The notes beneath the pieces were generated by a model. The model was not told where the DNA came from. It did no database searches and saw nothing but the letters and a program-made list of their open reading frames with translations. The position numbers and the translations under genes were made by a program. Below are positions 34,342 through 46,603 of a stretch of DNA of 64,000 bases, piece by piece. How positions within the stretch are numbered: position 1 is the stretch's first letter; each line of letters begins with the position of its first letter. Source of the stretch: Colletotrichum lupini (Eukaryota > Ascomycota > Sordariomycetes > Glomerellales > Glomerellaceae); the NCBI RefSeq assembly GCF_023278565.1, contig NC_064675.1, forward strand, positions 4,712,001-4,776,000. The letters are read 5' to 3'.

Positions 34342-36340
34342 GGCGACGGTTCGGTTCGTGGGGAGACGGTATCGGCCTTTTTTTAATTTGTCTCTTGCAG
34401 CTGACACGATATGATGGTGGGAGAGGGAGTTGGAAAAGTTGCCTGATTTCAAGGATCCGCTGTTGCTGACACTACTCTGGCCACGGGGCAAGGAGAAGAG
34501 GGCATGTGACGATGTTGCTGGTGTTGGTGTGGTGGGTGTCTCACCTCATGGGACGGGTATCTGGAGCTCGGAGCTGGAAAATTTTGGGCAACGGTCGGCA
34601 GCGCACAGCCCGGGGCGGCGATTTCCAGGGACCTACTCGGAAAAGGAACAGCTCAGTGCGGCAGCCGGCAGGAGATGCAGCCACGCAGCTTCCTTGTCCC
34701 GAGCATTTGCCGGCGTGAGGCAGGTGGACCGTGGATGTGGGGTGGGAAGGAAACCAGAGCAGGGGCCCATGGGAAAAGTTGAGGTCGACGACTTCGGTGT
34801 GACATACTCACCGGTATCGGTATCTCGGTGAGGGCGGGGCCTTGCGGATGACCAAATCCCAGTCTCCGATTCGCGGCGCAATTCTGCCCTGCGCGCGCGA
34901 CGTAAACTCTCTTTTTTGAAGAGGGATCCTGGCCTACTGGCATCAAGCATTCAAATAAGACATAACATTAGCATGCCGCTTCAACCACAATTGCAATACA
35001 GATCTTTCACGTGTTGCGCAGTCTTCTCTGTTAGCAGGGCGCTTCGGGCGGCTTCAGTGAGTTGGCGGCTAGCGCACATCACGGGGCTCGAGGAATAAGG
35101 TACTTCGTAAGGTCAGGTATGGTACGTGGATACCTCGTCCCGCCATCCGGGTTCTCAAAGCCAAGACTTGATCCATTCACGGACGTGAGCTGTCAACATG
35201 CCTTGACTCGATCTGGGACATGGGCGAGGGATCCCCAACAAAGGGGCGAACAATAGCACCATTCTGCGTTGTTTCGTGACTTTGCCCGGCTCAGCAGGAT
35301 CGAAACAACCTACGTTCTCAGTGTACCTAGTGTTGGCTGGTTCATCGCTTCAACTCTCGTTAGAAAAAGAGCCGCATGTTTCCTGCATCAGAAAGGAAGA
35401 AAAGGTGGGTTGCTTTCGGGGAGGGTCAGACGGCAAGCTGCAGGGCGGCAATCGACTAAAAGAAGGATGAATAAACCTAGTAGCACCAGCCTGTAGGTAC
35501 GAGACCAAAACAGAAGAAAGCATGCAAGGAAGAATGGAAGGGAAACGGACTCTGTCGGGACATGAGACTCCCTCATAATACTAATCAGTAAGGTGACGAG
35601 TCTGACTGGGAAAGGCCATCAAGGTTCTCAAAATCCGGTGCAAGAAAAGCCCATGAAAAAGGCAGGCCCATAAGGCCCCCCCCCCCCTTCCCCAGCCATG
35701 GACCATCACTGGGAAACAACGCACCGGCCCCGCCAACAGAGCCAGAGCCAGAGCCAGATTCAGCGCCCCCGAATCCACGTCCCACGCAGGTGGAAAGCTT
35801 AAGGCGCAGAAGTCTCTCCCAGTCTCCCCACCAGTCTGCGCGCAAAGACGCATTTGATCTGCTAGCGGCCATCGACATCACCACCTTACCTTATTCTCTC
35901 TGCAACATTACCGTACACTCCTTCGTTCCCTAGACCTACGCCTTCACTTCTCCTCCTTGCTCCTCTTCTCTCCTCTCCTCACCAACCCGTGGCGAATACC
36001 TTCAAGGCCTCACCTTAGCACCCTGATATCCTTTCATACACCAGCTATCCTACCTGCGTCTTCCACGACCAACCTACGTACCGTACACCACTTGCGATTC
36101 AACCGGGTCCTTGCGCACATACAACCTTACCCTACGTCAGAGGCCTGCCGCTCTGCTGCGGACGCAGCCACCTAAACCATATACCGTATTCAAATTCCTG
36201 GGATTGCGACGATACTCGAGAACCATATAGGTCGAATCGCATACGAGAAGAATATCAAATCACGCATCCCATTCTGCATGCGCCGAGCACACAGACATCC
36301 TACAGCCATCGATTGGAGGTGTTGAGCTGAGCTGCCCATC
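34342..36340. other. Divergent intergenic region, 2.0 kb, NUC1 / ZIP transporter
   Basis: No gene seen. A 12-C run lies at 35676-35687. Sequence from about 35890 to 36340 is pyrimidine-rich and ATG-poor, and looks like a long leader of the ZIP gene. Confidence 0.6.
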
Positions 36341-38089
36341 ATGGAGTCGACGGAACTTGACAACGACACCAGGGGGTGGATCATGTGCATCGTGAGCGGA
36401 ATAGGTGGGTGATCAAACACGCACTGCGTCCTGCCTTGGCCTCCTACGACGAACATTGGCTAACCTTTTGCTTGCTTGGCAGCTTGTGTCGTGGGCGCAT
36501 CTATCATCTGTGTCGACCTCGTTATACGATACCTCCCCGGGAAACGCAACTTTAGGATACAAGACAGCAATGCCTTCCTGGCATGCTCTCTAAGTCTGAG
36601 TTTCGGTGTCATGGTGGGTTGAACCCCAGAAGCTCACGCAATCGGATTCTGGCGAACGCATACTGACTTTATTCTTGCAAAACAGCTTTACTCAGCGTTA
36701 AACAACATGCTCCCATCCGCAAAACAATACCTTAAGGAGGATGGCTTCCAAGACCAGATCGCTGGGTTCCTTATCATGGCCTGCTTCATTGGAGGCTTTG
36801 TTGGCATTCAGGTCATTTCACGCCTACTGCATCAGTACATGCCATCTCACGTTGTCGATTGCGACCACACGCATGACCATAACGAGACCGATACCCGATC
36901 GCGCAGCCAGAGCAGAAAGACTTCTTTGTATACCTCTAGTCGCCGCTCTTCTCGACGGCCGCTTGTTGATAGAATAGCAAAGAATGGCCACGCTACCGAG
37001 TCTACACCACTTCTGAATGGAGAGGTTGCACACGAGAACGGCGCACCACCCATGGCGAAGCGCCATGCCTCGAGTAGGGGCAATCTGAGTCTCAGCACCA
37101 ATCACGCTACCCCCACGACCCGACCCTCGCGAAGCCGTGGCCCCACCGTGGATAGACGACCGTCCATGGCCCAAGTCCAACAACGGGTCATGTCCTTCGT
37201 CAAAGACACGAAGACGAATTGCGACGAAGAGGGGCCATGCTTTGGATACACGGATCCTTGTGGTCAGGAGTGCTTCAAGCACCTGAACGGCCGCTCGACA
37301 TCCACATCAAAGCCTCCGGCTATCCTGCGCACCAATACAGGGCACTTTTACGCTCCTAGCCATACGGATTTGGAAGACTTGGAAGAGGGTGGTTCCTCGT
37401 GTAACTCTCCAATCAGTGGGACAATGCGAACTAGCCGCGCAGCTTCGAGGGAACCTTTGCCGGTGCCGGAGCACGATGAGACGCATCACCACCACGACCA
37501 CAGTCACAGTCATGGCCACGATCAATCGCATCACGATCATGACGCTCACGGTGACGGCGAACACGCGGACGAAGATGTCGAGGCGCAACATCATCATCAC
37601 GTACCTACCAATGCCTTCCTCTCTCTAGGCTTGCAGACTTCAATCGCCATTGCGCTTCACAAGTTCCCAGAGGGTTTCATTACTTACGCAACGAACCACG
37701 CAAATCCGGCACTGGGTTTCAATGTCTTCATGGCGCTGTTCGTCCACAACATCACTGAAGGATTTGCCATGGCACTGCCGTTGTACATGGCGCTTGGGAG
37801 TCGCATGAGGGCTATGTTCTGGGCCGCGATCCTCGGTGGCCTTAGCCAGCCTTTGGGTGCGGGCATTGCTGTGTTGTGGTTCAAACTTGCGAAGCATACT
37901 CACCTCACGCCGAATGCTGTCTCTTACGCTTGCATGTTTGCCATTACGGCTGGGATCATGGTGAGCGTCGGCCTTCAGCTCTTTGTTGAGGCGCTAAGTT
38001 TGAACCACAATCGGAATCTCTGCATCTTTTTTGGTTTCATGGGAATGGCCTTGCTGGGCATCACAGGTGCCATCGCTTCTACGCATTGA
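36341..38089 (+). CDS. ZIP-family zinc transporter (ZRT3-like)
   Basis: 532-residue membrane zinc transporter from exons 36341-36404, 36483-36613 and 36686-38089. Introns of 78 and 72 bp fall early, in the first two helices. Hydrophobic segments are ACVVGASIICVDLVI, SNAFLACSLSLSFGVMLYSA and IAGFLIMACFIGGFVGIQVI. A long cytosol- or lumen-exposed region follows, ending in a His/Asp-rich stretch at about 332-372. The ZIP metal-site helices follow: HKFPEG (390-395) and HNITEG (419-424), then three more helices. The long variable loop and these motifs resemble yeast Zrt3, which releases zinc from the vacuole. The vacuolar location is inferred by similarity. Ser/Arg-rich stretches in the loop may be regulatory. 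Confidence 0.9.
37484..37606 (+). other. His-rich metal-sensing/binding loop of the ZIP transporter
   Basis: Encodes a run with more than twenty histidines mixed with Asp, Glu and Ser, ending just before the HKFPEG helix. Such loops in ZIP proteins bind zinc and can control stability. Confidence 0.8.
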
Positions 38090-39510
38090 AAAGGCGGCGT
38101 GGCATTGGTAGGATCATCAAATTAAGAAATCAAACCTCTCTCAATCGGCGGCGTTAAGGACTGTTTGTTTATATTGGCGGGTACACATTTCAACAAGGAT
38201 GGGCATGGACAAGGGTGGCAGGGCACACATGCATTTATACCATGGAATAGTCTACGGCTGTGCGGGTGCCAACTTTATAGACTGGATAGGTGGCTCAACA
38301 TTGAGACTTCTCGTGAGCATTGGGCCTCTGGCCCTAACAGGTTGGATTGGGACTTGCTGCAACGCATCGACGACCGCTCGGAATTATAGATAATGGCCAT
38401 CGAAGAATGACGTTTCAAACCAGATTGACCTAAGTCTTACTTCCAAGAATGATATGAGATTGTGAAATCCGAGTAATAACTTTGAAAGCAAGCGTTCGCT
38501 AATCTCTGATGGTAATATGTGTGATATAGATCAAGGTAAAGTTCATGTGCTTTCGTTAGCTATATGGAAGCCTTTGTACGAGACAACATTGCAGACGTGA
38601 TTCACTGCGAGACAACGTGAAAGCAAGAGAATTTCAAGTATCGCTGAACATTAGCCCTCCGACAAGGCCAAGGGTCAGGAGTGAGAAGCAGAGGTAGAGA
38701 CTGTTCCCCACGAGATTGGCACTGGTCAATCTACGCAGTAGATACCGACGAGAATTGAGTTCGAAGCGCGGGCCATCGTGGCTCACGCTCGGCTTGGGCT
38801 ATGCCTTCGGCACTGCTTAGATCCAACGGTCTCTTTGCACCGCATTCCTCGGGATAAAAGAGACAGGAGCACGTGGACGGCCTGCTATACTAGATAGGCG
38901 ATAGGCAGTGTGCGGATACAACATGCCATGGGCCAAACAAGTTGAGATACGCCGGTTTTCTTGAAACAAGAGAGGGTTCGAGAATAAGTGGCCGTGGGTC
39001 CCTAGCCACGCGCTCCCCTTGTCTTCTGACCCACGAGGAGCACGTCGAGGGTCATCCGAGTAAACACTGGTCGTACTGTAATCGTGAAGAGAAGAAGCAC
39101 CACGAAATTTCCACTGTGAATTCGCAGCCAAAAAAGCGTAGAAACGGATGGCTTCTCTGAACTTTCACTGTGCCCCCCCCCCCCCCCACTTTCATCCCGC
39201 CAAAGATCACAGAGCCAAGGGGTCTAGAGCTTGGGCCGTCCCTCAACTGCCATCCAATCACAGCTCAAGCCACAACGCGCAATGTAAACAAACGAAGCGG
39301 CCCCTCTCCAAAATATCCCCGTCGCGCTCTACGTACCGCAACCGCAGCCCGGAACCCCAATCCACTCCTCTCTCGCCTGACATCATCAACCCTTCCTCTT
39401 CCAAACCAGGGACTCGCTGGCTCGACTTCTTCCGTCTCTTTGCTCTCCTCTCGATCGTCACCGACGTTCACGCATACGAGCTTGACAATTCTCACTCGCA
39501 AACAGTCAAC
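38090..39510. other. Intergenic, 1.4 kb
   Basis: Between two tandem plus-strand genes. A 15-C run at 39173-39187 lies in the downstream gene's leader, and a CT/CA-rich leader runs from about 39200 to the ATG. No gene is supported. Confidence 0.6.
39173..39187. repeat. Poly-C tract (15 nt)
   Basis: Fifteen C residues in the upstream region of the repeat-rich nuclear protein gene. Confidence 0.95.
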
Positions 39511-41914
39511 ATGTCGTCGCCGCCTCGCCGTCGTTCGGCCCGGTTGGCCAGCACCAACACGCCCAAGGTAAGCAAACAGGCTACGCTCTTTGACCGCTTC
39601 TGTAAACAAACGGCGCGGCGCCTAACTCACACAATTTTTTTTTCTTTATCCATAGCCGAAGGCCAAATCCACTCTGGCCTCTGTTGCCGAACGCGATGAT
39701 ACTCCTCCTGCTCAAGAGGTCGCTGAGAGTCTGAATGCGCTCGCCGTCCCGAACCACGACCCCGCGACGCCCTCTTCCCACTCAAACATTAAGGCCCCGT
39801 TGTCGGAAATGCACCCGAGCAAGGTTCACCCCACCGCAGCACCTCCCTCCGCTACCTGGCTCGGCTTCAGAGATATGGACCCCTCAGACAAGAAGGCCGA
39901 TCCTCAGGCGACGCCTTCCAAGACGCCATTCAAGGCCACGGGCGTCCCCGAGTCGCCCTTCACCTTCCGCGTCGCCCAGCCTACCGGCGATAATGGCTTG
40001 AGCAGCGATGCCCAGCAGATGATGAACGAGCTGCGCGAGGAGGCAGCCAGAATCAAGGCCGAACTGCTGGCCAAGCGCGAACTGGAGAGAGAGGACGAAG
40101 AGATCAACGGCCGCAGGATTGCCAAGGCCAGGGGCAAGTCTGGCCGCTACAGTGCTGTCCACATGGCTGAGTTCAAGAAGATGGACTCTATCGAAGGTCA
40201 TCCTTCAGCCTTCCGAGCCCAGCCTGGCCGGGTCACTCCTCTCAAGAGCCTGAAGCGGACTCAGTCCAAGGCGAACCTGGACGATACGCCTACGCAACCC
40301 AAGTCTAGTTTGAAGCGATCGCCCTCCAAGGCTAACCTGGATGACACGCCGACGCAGCCCAAATCTGTTCTGAAGCGATCTCAATCCAAGCCGAACGTCG
40401 ACGATACGCCCACTCACCCGAAGTCGATCTTGAAGAAACCGTCCAAGATCAACCTGGGCATCCCCGATACGCCCTCGCAGCAGAAGTCTAGCCTCAAGCG
40501 CTCTCCGTCCAAGGCCAACCTGGACGATGCGGACTCCAGCAGTTCCACAAAGTCGACTCTTGGACCTCGACCCAAGTCTCGTATCTTTGCCAACATTGAA
40601 CCGCCCTCATCAGTCAAGCGTGTGCGACAGCGTTTCGAGGACGATGCCACCACTGCCCGGCCAGTTTCTCGCGACGGCAGCTCTCTCCCGCGTCCTAAGT
40701 CTAGCGGAACAGATGCGCCTACTGGCCTTCGATCTCAGCCCAGTCTGGCCTCCCTCACGAGCCCCACTGCATCTTCCCTGGCTCGCGCTGCTGGTTCCAA
40801 GATGCCCTTGCCTGGCACTCTCACCAAGTCAGCCAGCAAGCCTGACCTGGGATCGCTCGTCAAGTCACCGTCAAAACCCGAGCTTGGAATCCTCAGAAAA
40901 TCGCCCTCGAAGCCTGATCTGGGTGGCCTCACAAAGTCTGCCACTACCAACAACCTTGGTGCGCTGGAGAAGACGGCCGAGCTGAAACGCCGAATTGTGA
41001 GCCCCGGTCGCTTCGAAAGAGTCAAGTCGATTCTTCGTGGCGGAAAGGGAGCCTTGAACCAGACGAAGAGTGCTCTTCCCAAGCCCGCTTCTAGCATCTC
41101 CCAGACTCCTGCACCGCAGGCTGCAGAGAAGACGGTTCCCGCCGTTCCGTTCACGACTCCGCGAAGAAAGTTGTTTAAGAGAGTTGACTTCACCCCGGAC
41201 ACTAACCGAGCCGCCGATGTACCGAATACAGTTGCACACCGAGCCTTTGCGAGCATAAGCCCTATCCGTAAGAATGGAGAGGTTGAGTACCCCAGCCTCG
41301 ACGCCATGCTCGGCAACGGCAATGTCACCCAGCGAAAGAAGGGCGAGAATCTCTATCCCGACCTGAATGTTGGAAGCCCGTCTGACAAGGCGACCGAGAA
41401 CGCCAGTGAGAGCATCAAGCCTCTGCCTCCGACTGTACCTGGCACATTCACTTTCCGCAGCGACCACACCATCCGATTCGGTAGCGCCTCTCCGACTGGT
41501 TTCGGCTCGACTGCTGGACAGGCCAGTGTCCGTCATGTGCGGGCCTCGCTTGACATGCCGGGCAGCTTCCCCACTGGCCCCGAGTTCACCTCCAACAAGG
41601 AGAACAGGTCTCCCATGCAGTTCCTGGCCGGAAAGCCCCATGGAATGACCAACAAGAAGCGGGCTCGAGCTCGTGAAGAGGAAGGAGACCTTGAGGTGGA
41701 TTCTGGTGACAGGGCCGGCAAGAGGCGCAAGGCCGAGCATGTGCCCGAGGGCGATGCTCTCCTGGCCCCCAGACTGATGGGTGCTACCCCGGGCACTATC
41801 GGCAAGAAGCTTCAGAGCCCTCGCGTTGCTCAGTCGCCGAGTCCCACGAAGAAGCGTGGCGGTATGAGTCTGAGTCGACTCAACATGCTGGCAAAGCCAA
41901 AGGCTCGCAACTAA
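39511..41914 (+). CDS. Repeat-rich Ser-Pro/Lys protein with KEN box, probably nuclear
   Basis: 771 residues from exons 39511-39567 and 39656-41914; the 88-bp intron (GTAAGC...CATAG) joins TPK|PKAK. The N-terminus reads MSSPPRRRSARLAS. A charged coiled-coil-like helix (MMNELREEAARIKAELLAKRELEREDEE) sits near residue 145-175. Two tandem-repeat arrays follow: five units of about 20 residues from residue 217 (core LKRxxSKxNLDDTP) and four units of 12 residues from residue 407 (core KSPSKPxLG). Many S/T-P sites and a KEN box (667-669, in SNKENRSP) are followed by a basic KRRK cluster and a short C-terminal SLSRLNMLAKPKAR block. This pattern suggests a CDK substrate degraded by APC/C, possibly chromosome- or spindle-associated. 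I do not recognise a characterised family, and the function is inference only. Confidence 0.82.
40247..40557 (+). repeat. 60-bp coding tandem repeat (five units)
   Basis: Encodes five roughly 20-residue units with the pattern [SVI]-LKR-[ST]-[PQ]-SK-x-N-[LV]-DDTPTQPKS; the fourth and fifth units are diverged. Confidence 0.9.
40817..40973 (+). repeat. 36-bp coding tandem repeat (four units)
   Basis: Encodes four 12-residue units of the form x-L-x-K-S-[PA]-S-K-P-[DE]-L-G, sharing the SKxxL core with the upstream array. Confidence 0.88.
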
Positions 41915-44900
41915 GGATACGAACAGGAAACGCCCGACAACTTGGTTGATCAAAAGGCACACAGCCACTTACACCAGTCTTGTTGGATTTGTATAATATG
42001 ACGAAGAATGCGGATGTTTGGCGGACTGGACACGCTGCTGTCGATTGTATCGCATCTTCAGTAGTGCTGGTCCAGAGGAGAGAATTACGACTGGCGTAAA
42101 CAAGGATGGCTTACGGAATGGAATAGGCTGGACCAATGGCGGTTGCATGGAGGGGGGGCATATGGACTGGTCTTGGCGTTTGTGTTTTGCTTTATTTTTG
42201 TACAATACCTACCGGGCGTTGGGATGAGATTGTCTTTTTTTTTTTTTTACTTTAGTTCTTGACCGGAGGTTCTTTACCTTGGCCGAGCTTCAGGTCTATG
42301 AAAAGTTGCACATCCATTACGTACAGAAGCATGTTTCCAGTCGTCTGCTCATAGGGAACCCAGCTTCGTTCTGGCATGGTGAGAAGGTCGATGAGCCGAT
42401 GACATTTCCCTCAGCGTACCTATCTACCTAGCATGGCTCCGTCGCGAACCTGTGTGAGAAATATGGGATGAGCAGGTGGCTTGTAAACTGAATCCGAACT
42501 CGAGCAAGAGATAGGACACGAGTCAAGCGTGCATTTCTTCGATCGTCAAGAATATCGGAAACGAGGCCAACGAACGAGCAATACCACGAGTCCGGAGAAC
42601 TACTCCGGGCTCGAGTACAGGTGTATTCTAGTCGCCCAAGCGTACGAGCGATCCCGTTCGCCGTCATTGCGGGTGTAGTTCTCTCAACTCCCACCCAGGG
42701 GATAACCTGGTTCTCCTAACTGCCCGGGCAAGCCGGCCCGTCCAGAGGTTTTGCATGACGTTCGTGCCATCATGGACCCAAACACACGGAGGTGCCACCT
42801 TGCGGCCCGTCACCCGAGCGATCTCTTCCGGTTCGTCCGCCTTGGAGGGGGCGATCGCGACGAACCACGGACCAGATGCGGACGTGTCGGGTGCAGGAGT
42901 GGAGTCAGTCTCCAGAGGGCGGCTTCATGCTTCATGCTTCTATGCTCCCTCGAGCTCGAGTCTTTCGCAGCCTTTTGGCGGCGGTCAGGTATGGCAGACC
43001 CGAAGTCTGCACCCGTCTCTATGCCGGACCAAATCATACGCAGGCGAGTTGGCTAATTCGTTCAGTTGGGCAGTCCGTTGCGCGAGTTAGCATGTTGTGC
43101 CATGATCCATAGAGCTGTTGGCGTGAATGCTGGGACTGCCTTTGAAAGCTCAACCAGGCGCTCGCGATTAGCGGGTGCAAAACCGAGTGGACCAGCGCAT
43201 ACTCAGAACCGTCTTGGCATCTTGTTCCCCAAGAGCCCGCCATCCAGAGAAAACCTCGAGGCTCTCGTCTCTTGTCGCCTTGCTGACGATGGCGCGGCTC
43301 GATCTTCAAACCCTCAAGCCTCCAATATAGTCATCCGAACCCGAAACCACAAAACGGTGTGAATCTTGGACTGGTCTTTTGAGTCCTTGTGTGGCGGGCG
43401 CCTTCCTCGCTTTCCCTTACGTGGTGTCGTTCGAGAAAGCGTGGAACAGACTCTCAATCGGCTCTCGGGCCCTCTGCGAGTCCATCCCAACTGTCGTCCC
43501 TGTGACAAGACAGCATGAACCTCTCGCATGCAGGTTTGCGCTCGGTGGCAGCGAATCTGGCATATGCTTGTGGTAGCTTCTCGCTCCCAATGGCTGAAGA
43601 AGTAGAGTCCAACTTTTGGTATGCAAGCAAATTGATCGCATGCTTCTAGCGAGTCGTCCGGGGGTTAGATTTGCTGACAGCTGGGGAAGATGAAGAAGAA
43701 CAATTGCGATTGGCCGTCCACAAGCTTTGGTCAGTAGTCGTGTATTTCTCGCCAGCTGTAGAGCGAAGAGCACCCGGTAGGGAGCAAGCTCGCCGTCCGT
43801 CAAAGCCTGCTGCTCATGTAGTAAACTTTGGTGTGTGCCGCCAACCCGCCGTGTCCGACTGAAGCCTTCTCAGCAAGGACCAGCCGATCCTTCGACATCG
43901 AGTTCACATCGAGTTCACATGTTGACCAATGCTGGGGAACCGGGCATGCTCGTTGGTCCCAAAGAGGATATACGGTCAATATACACCAAACCACGATGGA
44001 AAAGTTTCAATGCCTTGAGTCGGGACTTTGACTTTCCGCGCACTGAGCGTTCCCTGAAGAAATACATACTGTAGAACAGCAGAGACAAGAGCGAGAGACA
44101 TTACTGTGACGGAGCAGGATGAGGCTGTTGTATTCTTGGAATAGCATGGCATGGTACGAGGGAAAGCGTCTTGATAATCGGAAGTTGGTAGTTGATGTGA
44201 GAAGAATTAAAATAGTATGCCGGGAACTCTGAAGGGAGCTGTCATTCTGGGGGACCACTCAGCTTTCGGGACAGCTACCGAACATTGGTACCGAATTATA
44301 AGCAACAGCTGGTACCTTCCCGGCAAAGTGTCTCCTGGGCTTGCCCCTCCATGCCGAATGCTGATGACGCACACCCCACCTTATTAGTTCCAATGGTTGT
44401 CAAGGTAGGTTCAACCTCACTGCCCAAAGATAACTGCCACCGTACGAAGTAGAGAAAGCTCTCCCCTCTCTCCGGTCCCGCAGGAACAATGCGGGGTTCG
44501 TCGCAGCTGAGAGCATGAAGTGAAAAGACCTCGCACCCACACAATGCATTACGAACGCAAACTGGATCCCCGGGCGATAGATAGCTTAGGTATTCGTACG
44601 GAGTAGCTGTAGCTATACCTAGCCGTACGTAAGTACTTTCCTCTGCCGGGTAGCTTTACCACCTTTGGTATGTTATACGCCTAGCAGCACTTGTACACGG
44701 CACACCTTGCTGGGTGAGACCTTGGAGGGGTTCGCTCCTGCATCCCTGCTGGGCGTTCGGCGGTCCATGGTGGGGTACAATTGGCATCATGATGAAGGAG
44801 GGACAAACGGTCAATGGCAGGACGAGACGGAGGGGGGTAGAGATGAATCCAGGCCAAGCCAAGCTCTCTCTCTGTGCTCCTCCTCCTCCACTTCTCCGAT

Positions 44901-45148
44901 CTGAACTCGAGTGGACTTAACTCGGTGTTTTTATTTATTAGACCTCCTCAGATGCCGCCCTCCCTCTTGATACCCCCCAGGTCCTCTCTTTTTTCCTTTC
45001 TTCCAGGCGTAGAATAATTTCAAGCTCTTCTTCTTCCCCCACTCCCTTCAACATCTCTCGTCTTGCTTGATAACGAACAGCATTATATACCCCCCTTTCG
45101 ACACCCAATTGACACATAGTTGATACCCAAAACAGCAAAATAGCAACA
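41915..45148. other. Intergenic, 3.2 kb: no convincing gene
   Basis: Holds a 14-T run (42235-42248), a tandem duplication of an 11-base unit near 43895-43916 and a TACGGAGTA copy (44595-44605). ORFs up to about 128 codons lack motifs. Sequence from about 44900 is the CT-rich leader of the formylglutathione hydrolase gene. Confidence 0.6.
42235..42248. repeat. Poly-T tract (14 nt)
   Basis: Fourteen T residues about 320 bp downstream of the repeat-rich protein's stop. Confidence 0.95.
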
Positions 45149-46153
45149 ATGGCCACCGCAACCTTCCAAACCAAGGCGACCATCACCTCCTTCGGGGGCC
45201 AGCTCCTCAAGCTCTCCCACAAGTCAAACTCCACCGGCACCGACATGGCCGTGAACCTCTACCTGCCCCCGCAGGCAACCACCCGCGCCGTCCCCGTCCT
45301 CTTCTATCTCTCGGGCCTGACCTGCACCCCGGACAACTGCACCGAAAAGGGCTTCTTCCAATCCCAGGCCTCCGCCCGCGGCCTCGCCGTCGTCTACCCA
45401 GACACCTCCCCGCGCGGCCTCGACCTCGCCGGCGAGCGCGATTCCTGGGACTTTGGCGAGGCGGCCTCCTTCTACGTCGACGCCACCCGCGAGCCCTTCC
45501 GCCAAAACTACAAAATGGAGACCTACATCACAAAGGAGCTCCCCGAGCTGCTCTTCCGCGAGTTCGCAGGCAAGCTCGACCGCTCCCGCATCTCCATCAC
45601 GGGTCACTCCATGGGCGGCCACGGCGCGCTGTCGCTCTACCTCCGCCACCCGGGCATGTACCGCTCCGTCAGCGCCTTCGCCCCCATCGCCAACCCGTCA
45701 AAGTGCCCCTGGGGCGAGAAGGCCTTCACGGGATACCTCGGCGACGACCGCGCCGAGTGGGCCAAGCACGACTCCACCGAGCTCGTCAAGAACTGGAGCT
45801 ACGGTCCCCTGAACGCCCTCATTGATGTCGTAAGTTTCTTGAGCTCATATGATCACAATGACGCACATGGGAGCTGGCACTGATACAAGAGATACCAGGG
45901 CCTCGGTGACAACTTCTACATCCAGAAGCAACTGCTGCCCGAGAACTTTGAAAAGGTCGTCAAGGAGAAGAACCTCCAGGGTCTGAGCCTGAGATACCAC
46001 TACGTAAGTCGAGCCCAATTCATCGTCATATTCAAACTTTTAGACGCTGACCAGAGTGTGTAGGGATACGACCACTCCTACTTCTTCATGGCCTCCTTCG
46101 CCAAGGACCACGTAGACCACGCTGCCAAGCACCTGGGTCTCGGCTCCGCGTGA
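45149..46153 (+). CDS. S-formylglutathione hydrolase (esterase D family)
   Basis: 291-residue alpha/beta-hydrolase that splits S-formylglutathione into glutathione and formate, the second step of glutathione-dependent formaldehyde detoxification. Exons are 45149-45829, 45899-46003 and 46064-46153; introns are 69 and 60 bp and phase 0. Landmarks are YLSGLTCTPDNC, PDTSPRG, the nucleophile motif GHSMGGHGA with Ser154, PSKCPWGEKAF, and the C-terminal GYDHSYFF with the catalytic His at about 266. Length and motifs match the family fully. The normal C-terminus is LGLGSA, without a peroxisomal signal, but an eight-codon tail in frame after the TGA is discussed in the findings. It converges on AFI1. 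Confidence 0.96.
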
Positions 46154-46603
46154 CTCGAAGGTCGGACAAGACTGTAAACAAAGTAAACGATAACGTTGAC
46201 GTCAATGATCAGGGAGCACGCAGTGAGGGAGGGAAAGGAACCAAAGGTCAAGCCGGGTCGGAATACCAAAGATGTCGAGAGGACAAAGAGACGTTGCGTG
46301 CGCGCAGTCGACATGTAGTTCTTCTTCTTTAAGTAGGGTAGTAGTAGGTTGCTGCTGAGATTCTTGAAATTTGAGAATAATAATCGACGTTTCATCCACC
46401 CCGTTCCAATCATGACCTTCGTGAAGAGAAAAAAACAAAACCCCCCCAAAAGCACCTATTCTCCTGCCGCATGGAGTATTTTGCGCATGACATGAGTGTG
46501 ATATAGCAGAAACGCCGGTGCCGGGTAGTATGAGAGAGAGAGAGCGCCGGCCGTGATGGGAGTATATCTAGTTAGATGCAACCGAAGAAGTCAGGAAAAG
46601 CGC
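46154..46603. other. Convergent 3' spacer
   Basis: 0.45 kb between the hydrolase and AFI1 stops, probably both 3' UTRs; contains a short GA repeat near 46531-46543. No gene seen. Confidence 0.65.

Noticed and set aside
36341..41914. Zinc-transporter and repeat-protein genes as a co-regulated pair
   Set aside because: They are in tandem but 1.4 kb apart with separate leaders; nothing links their functions.
45224..45649. 141-codon antisense ORF inside the formylglutathione hydrolase gene
   Set aside because: Shadow of a GC-biased coding frame; the sense strand encodes an intact enzyme.
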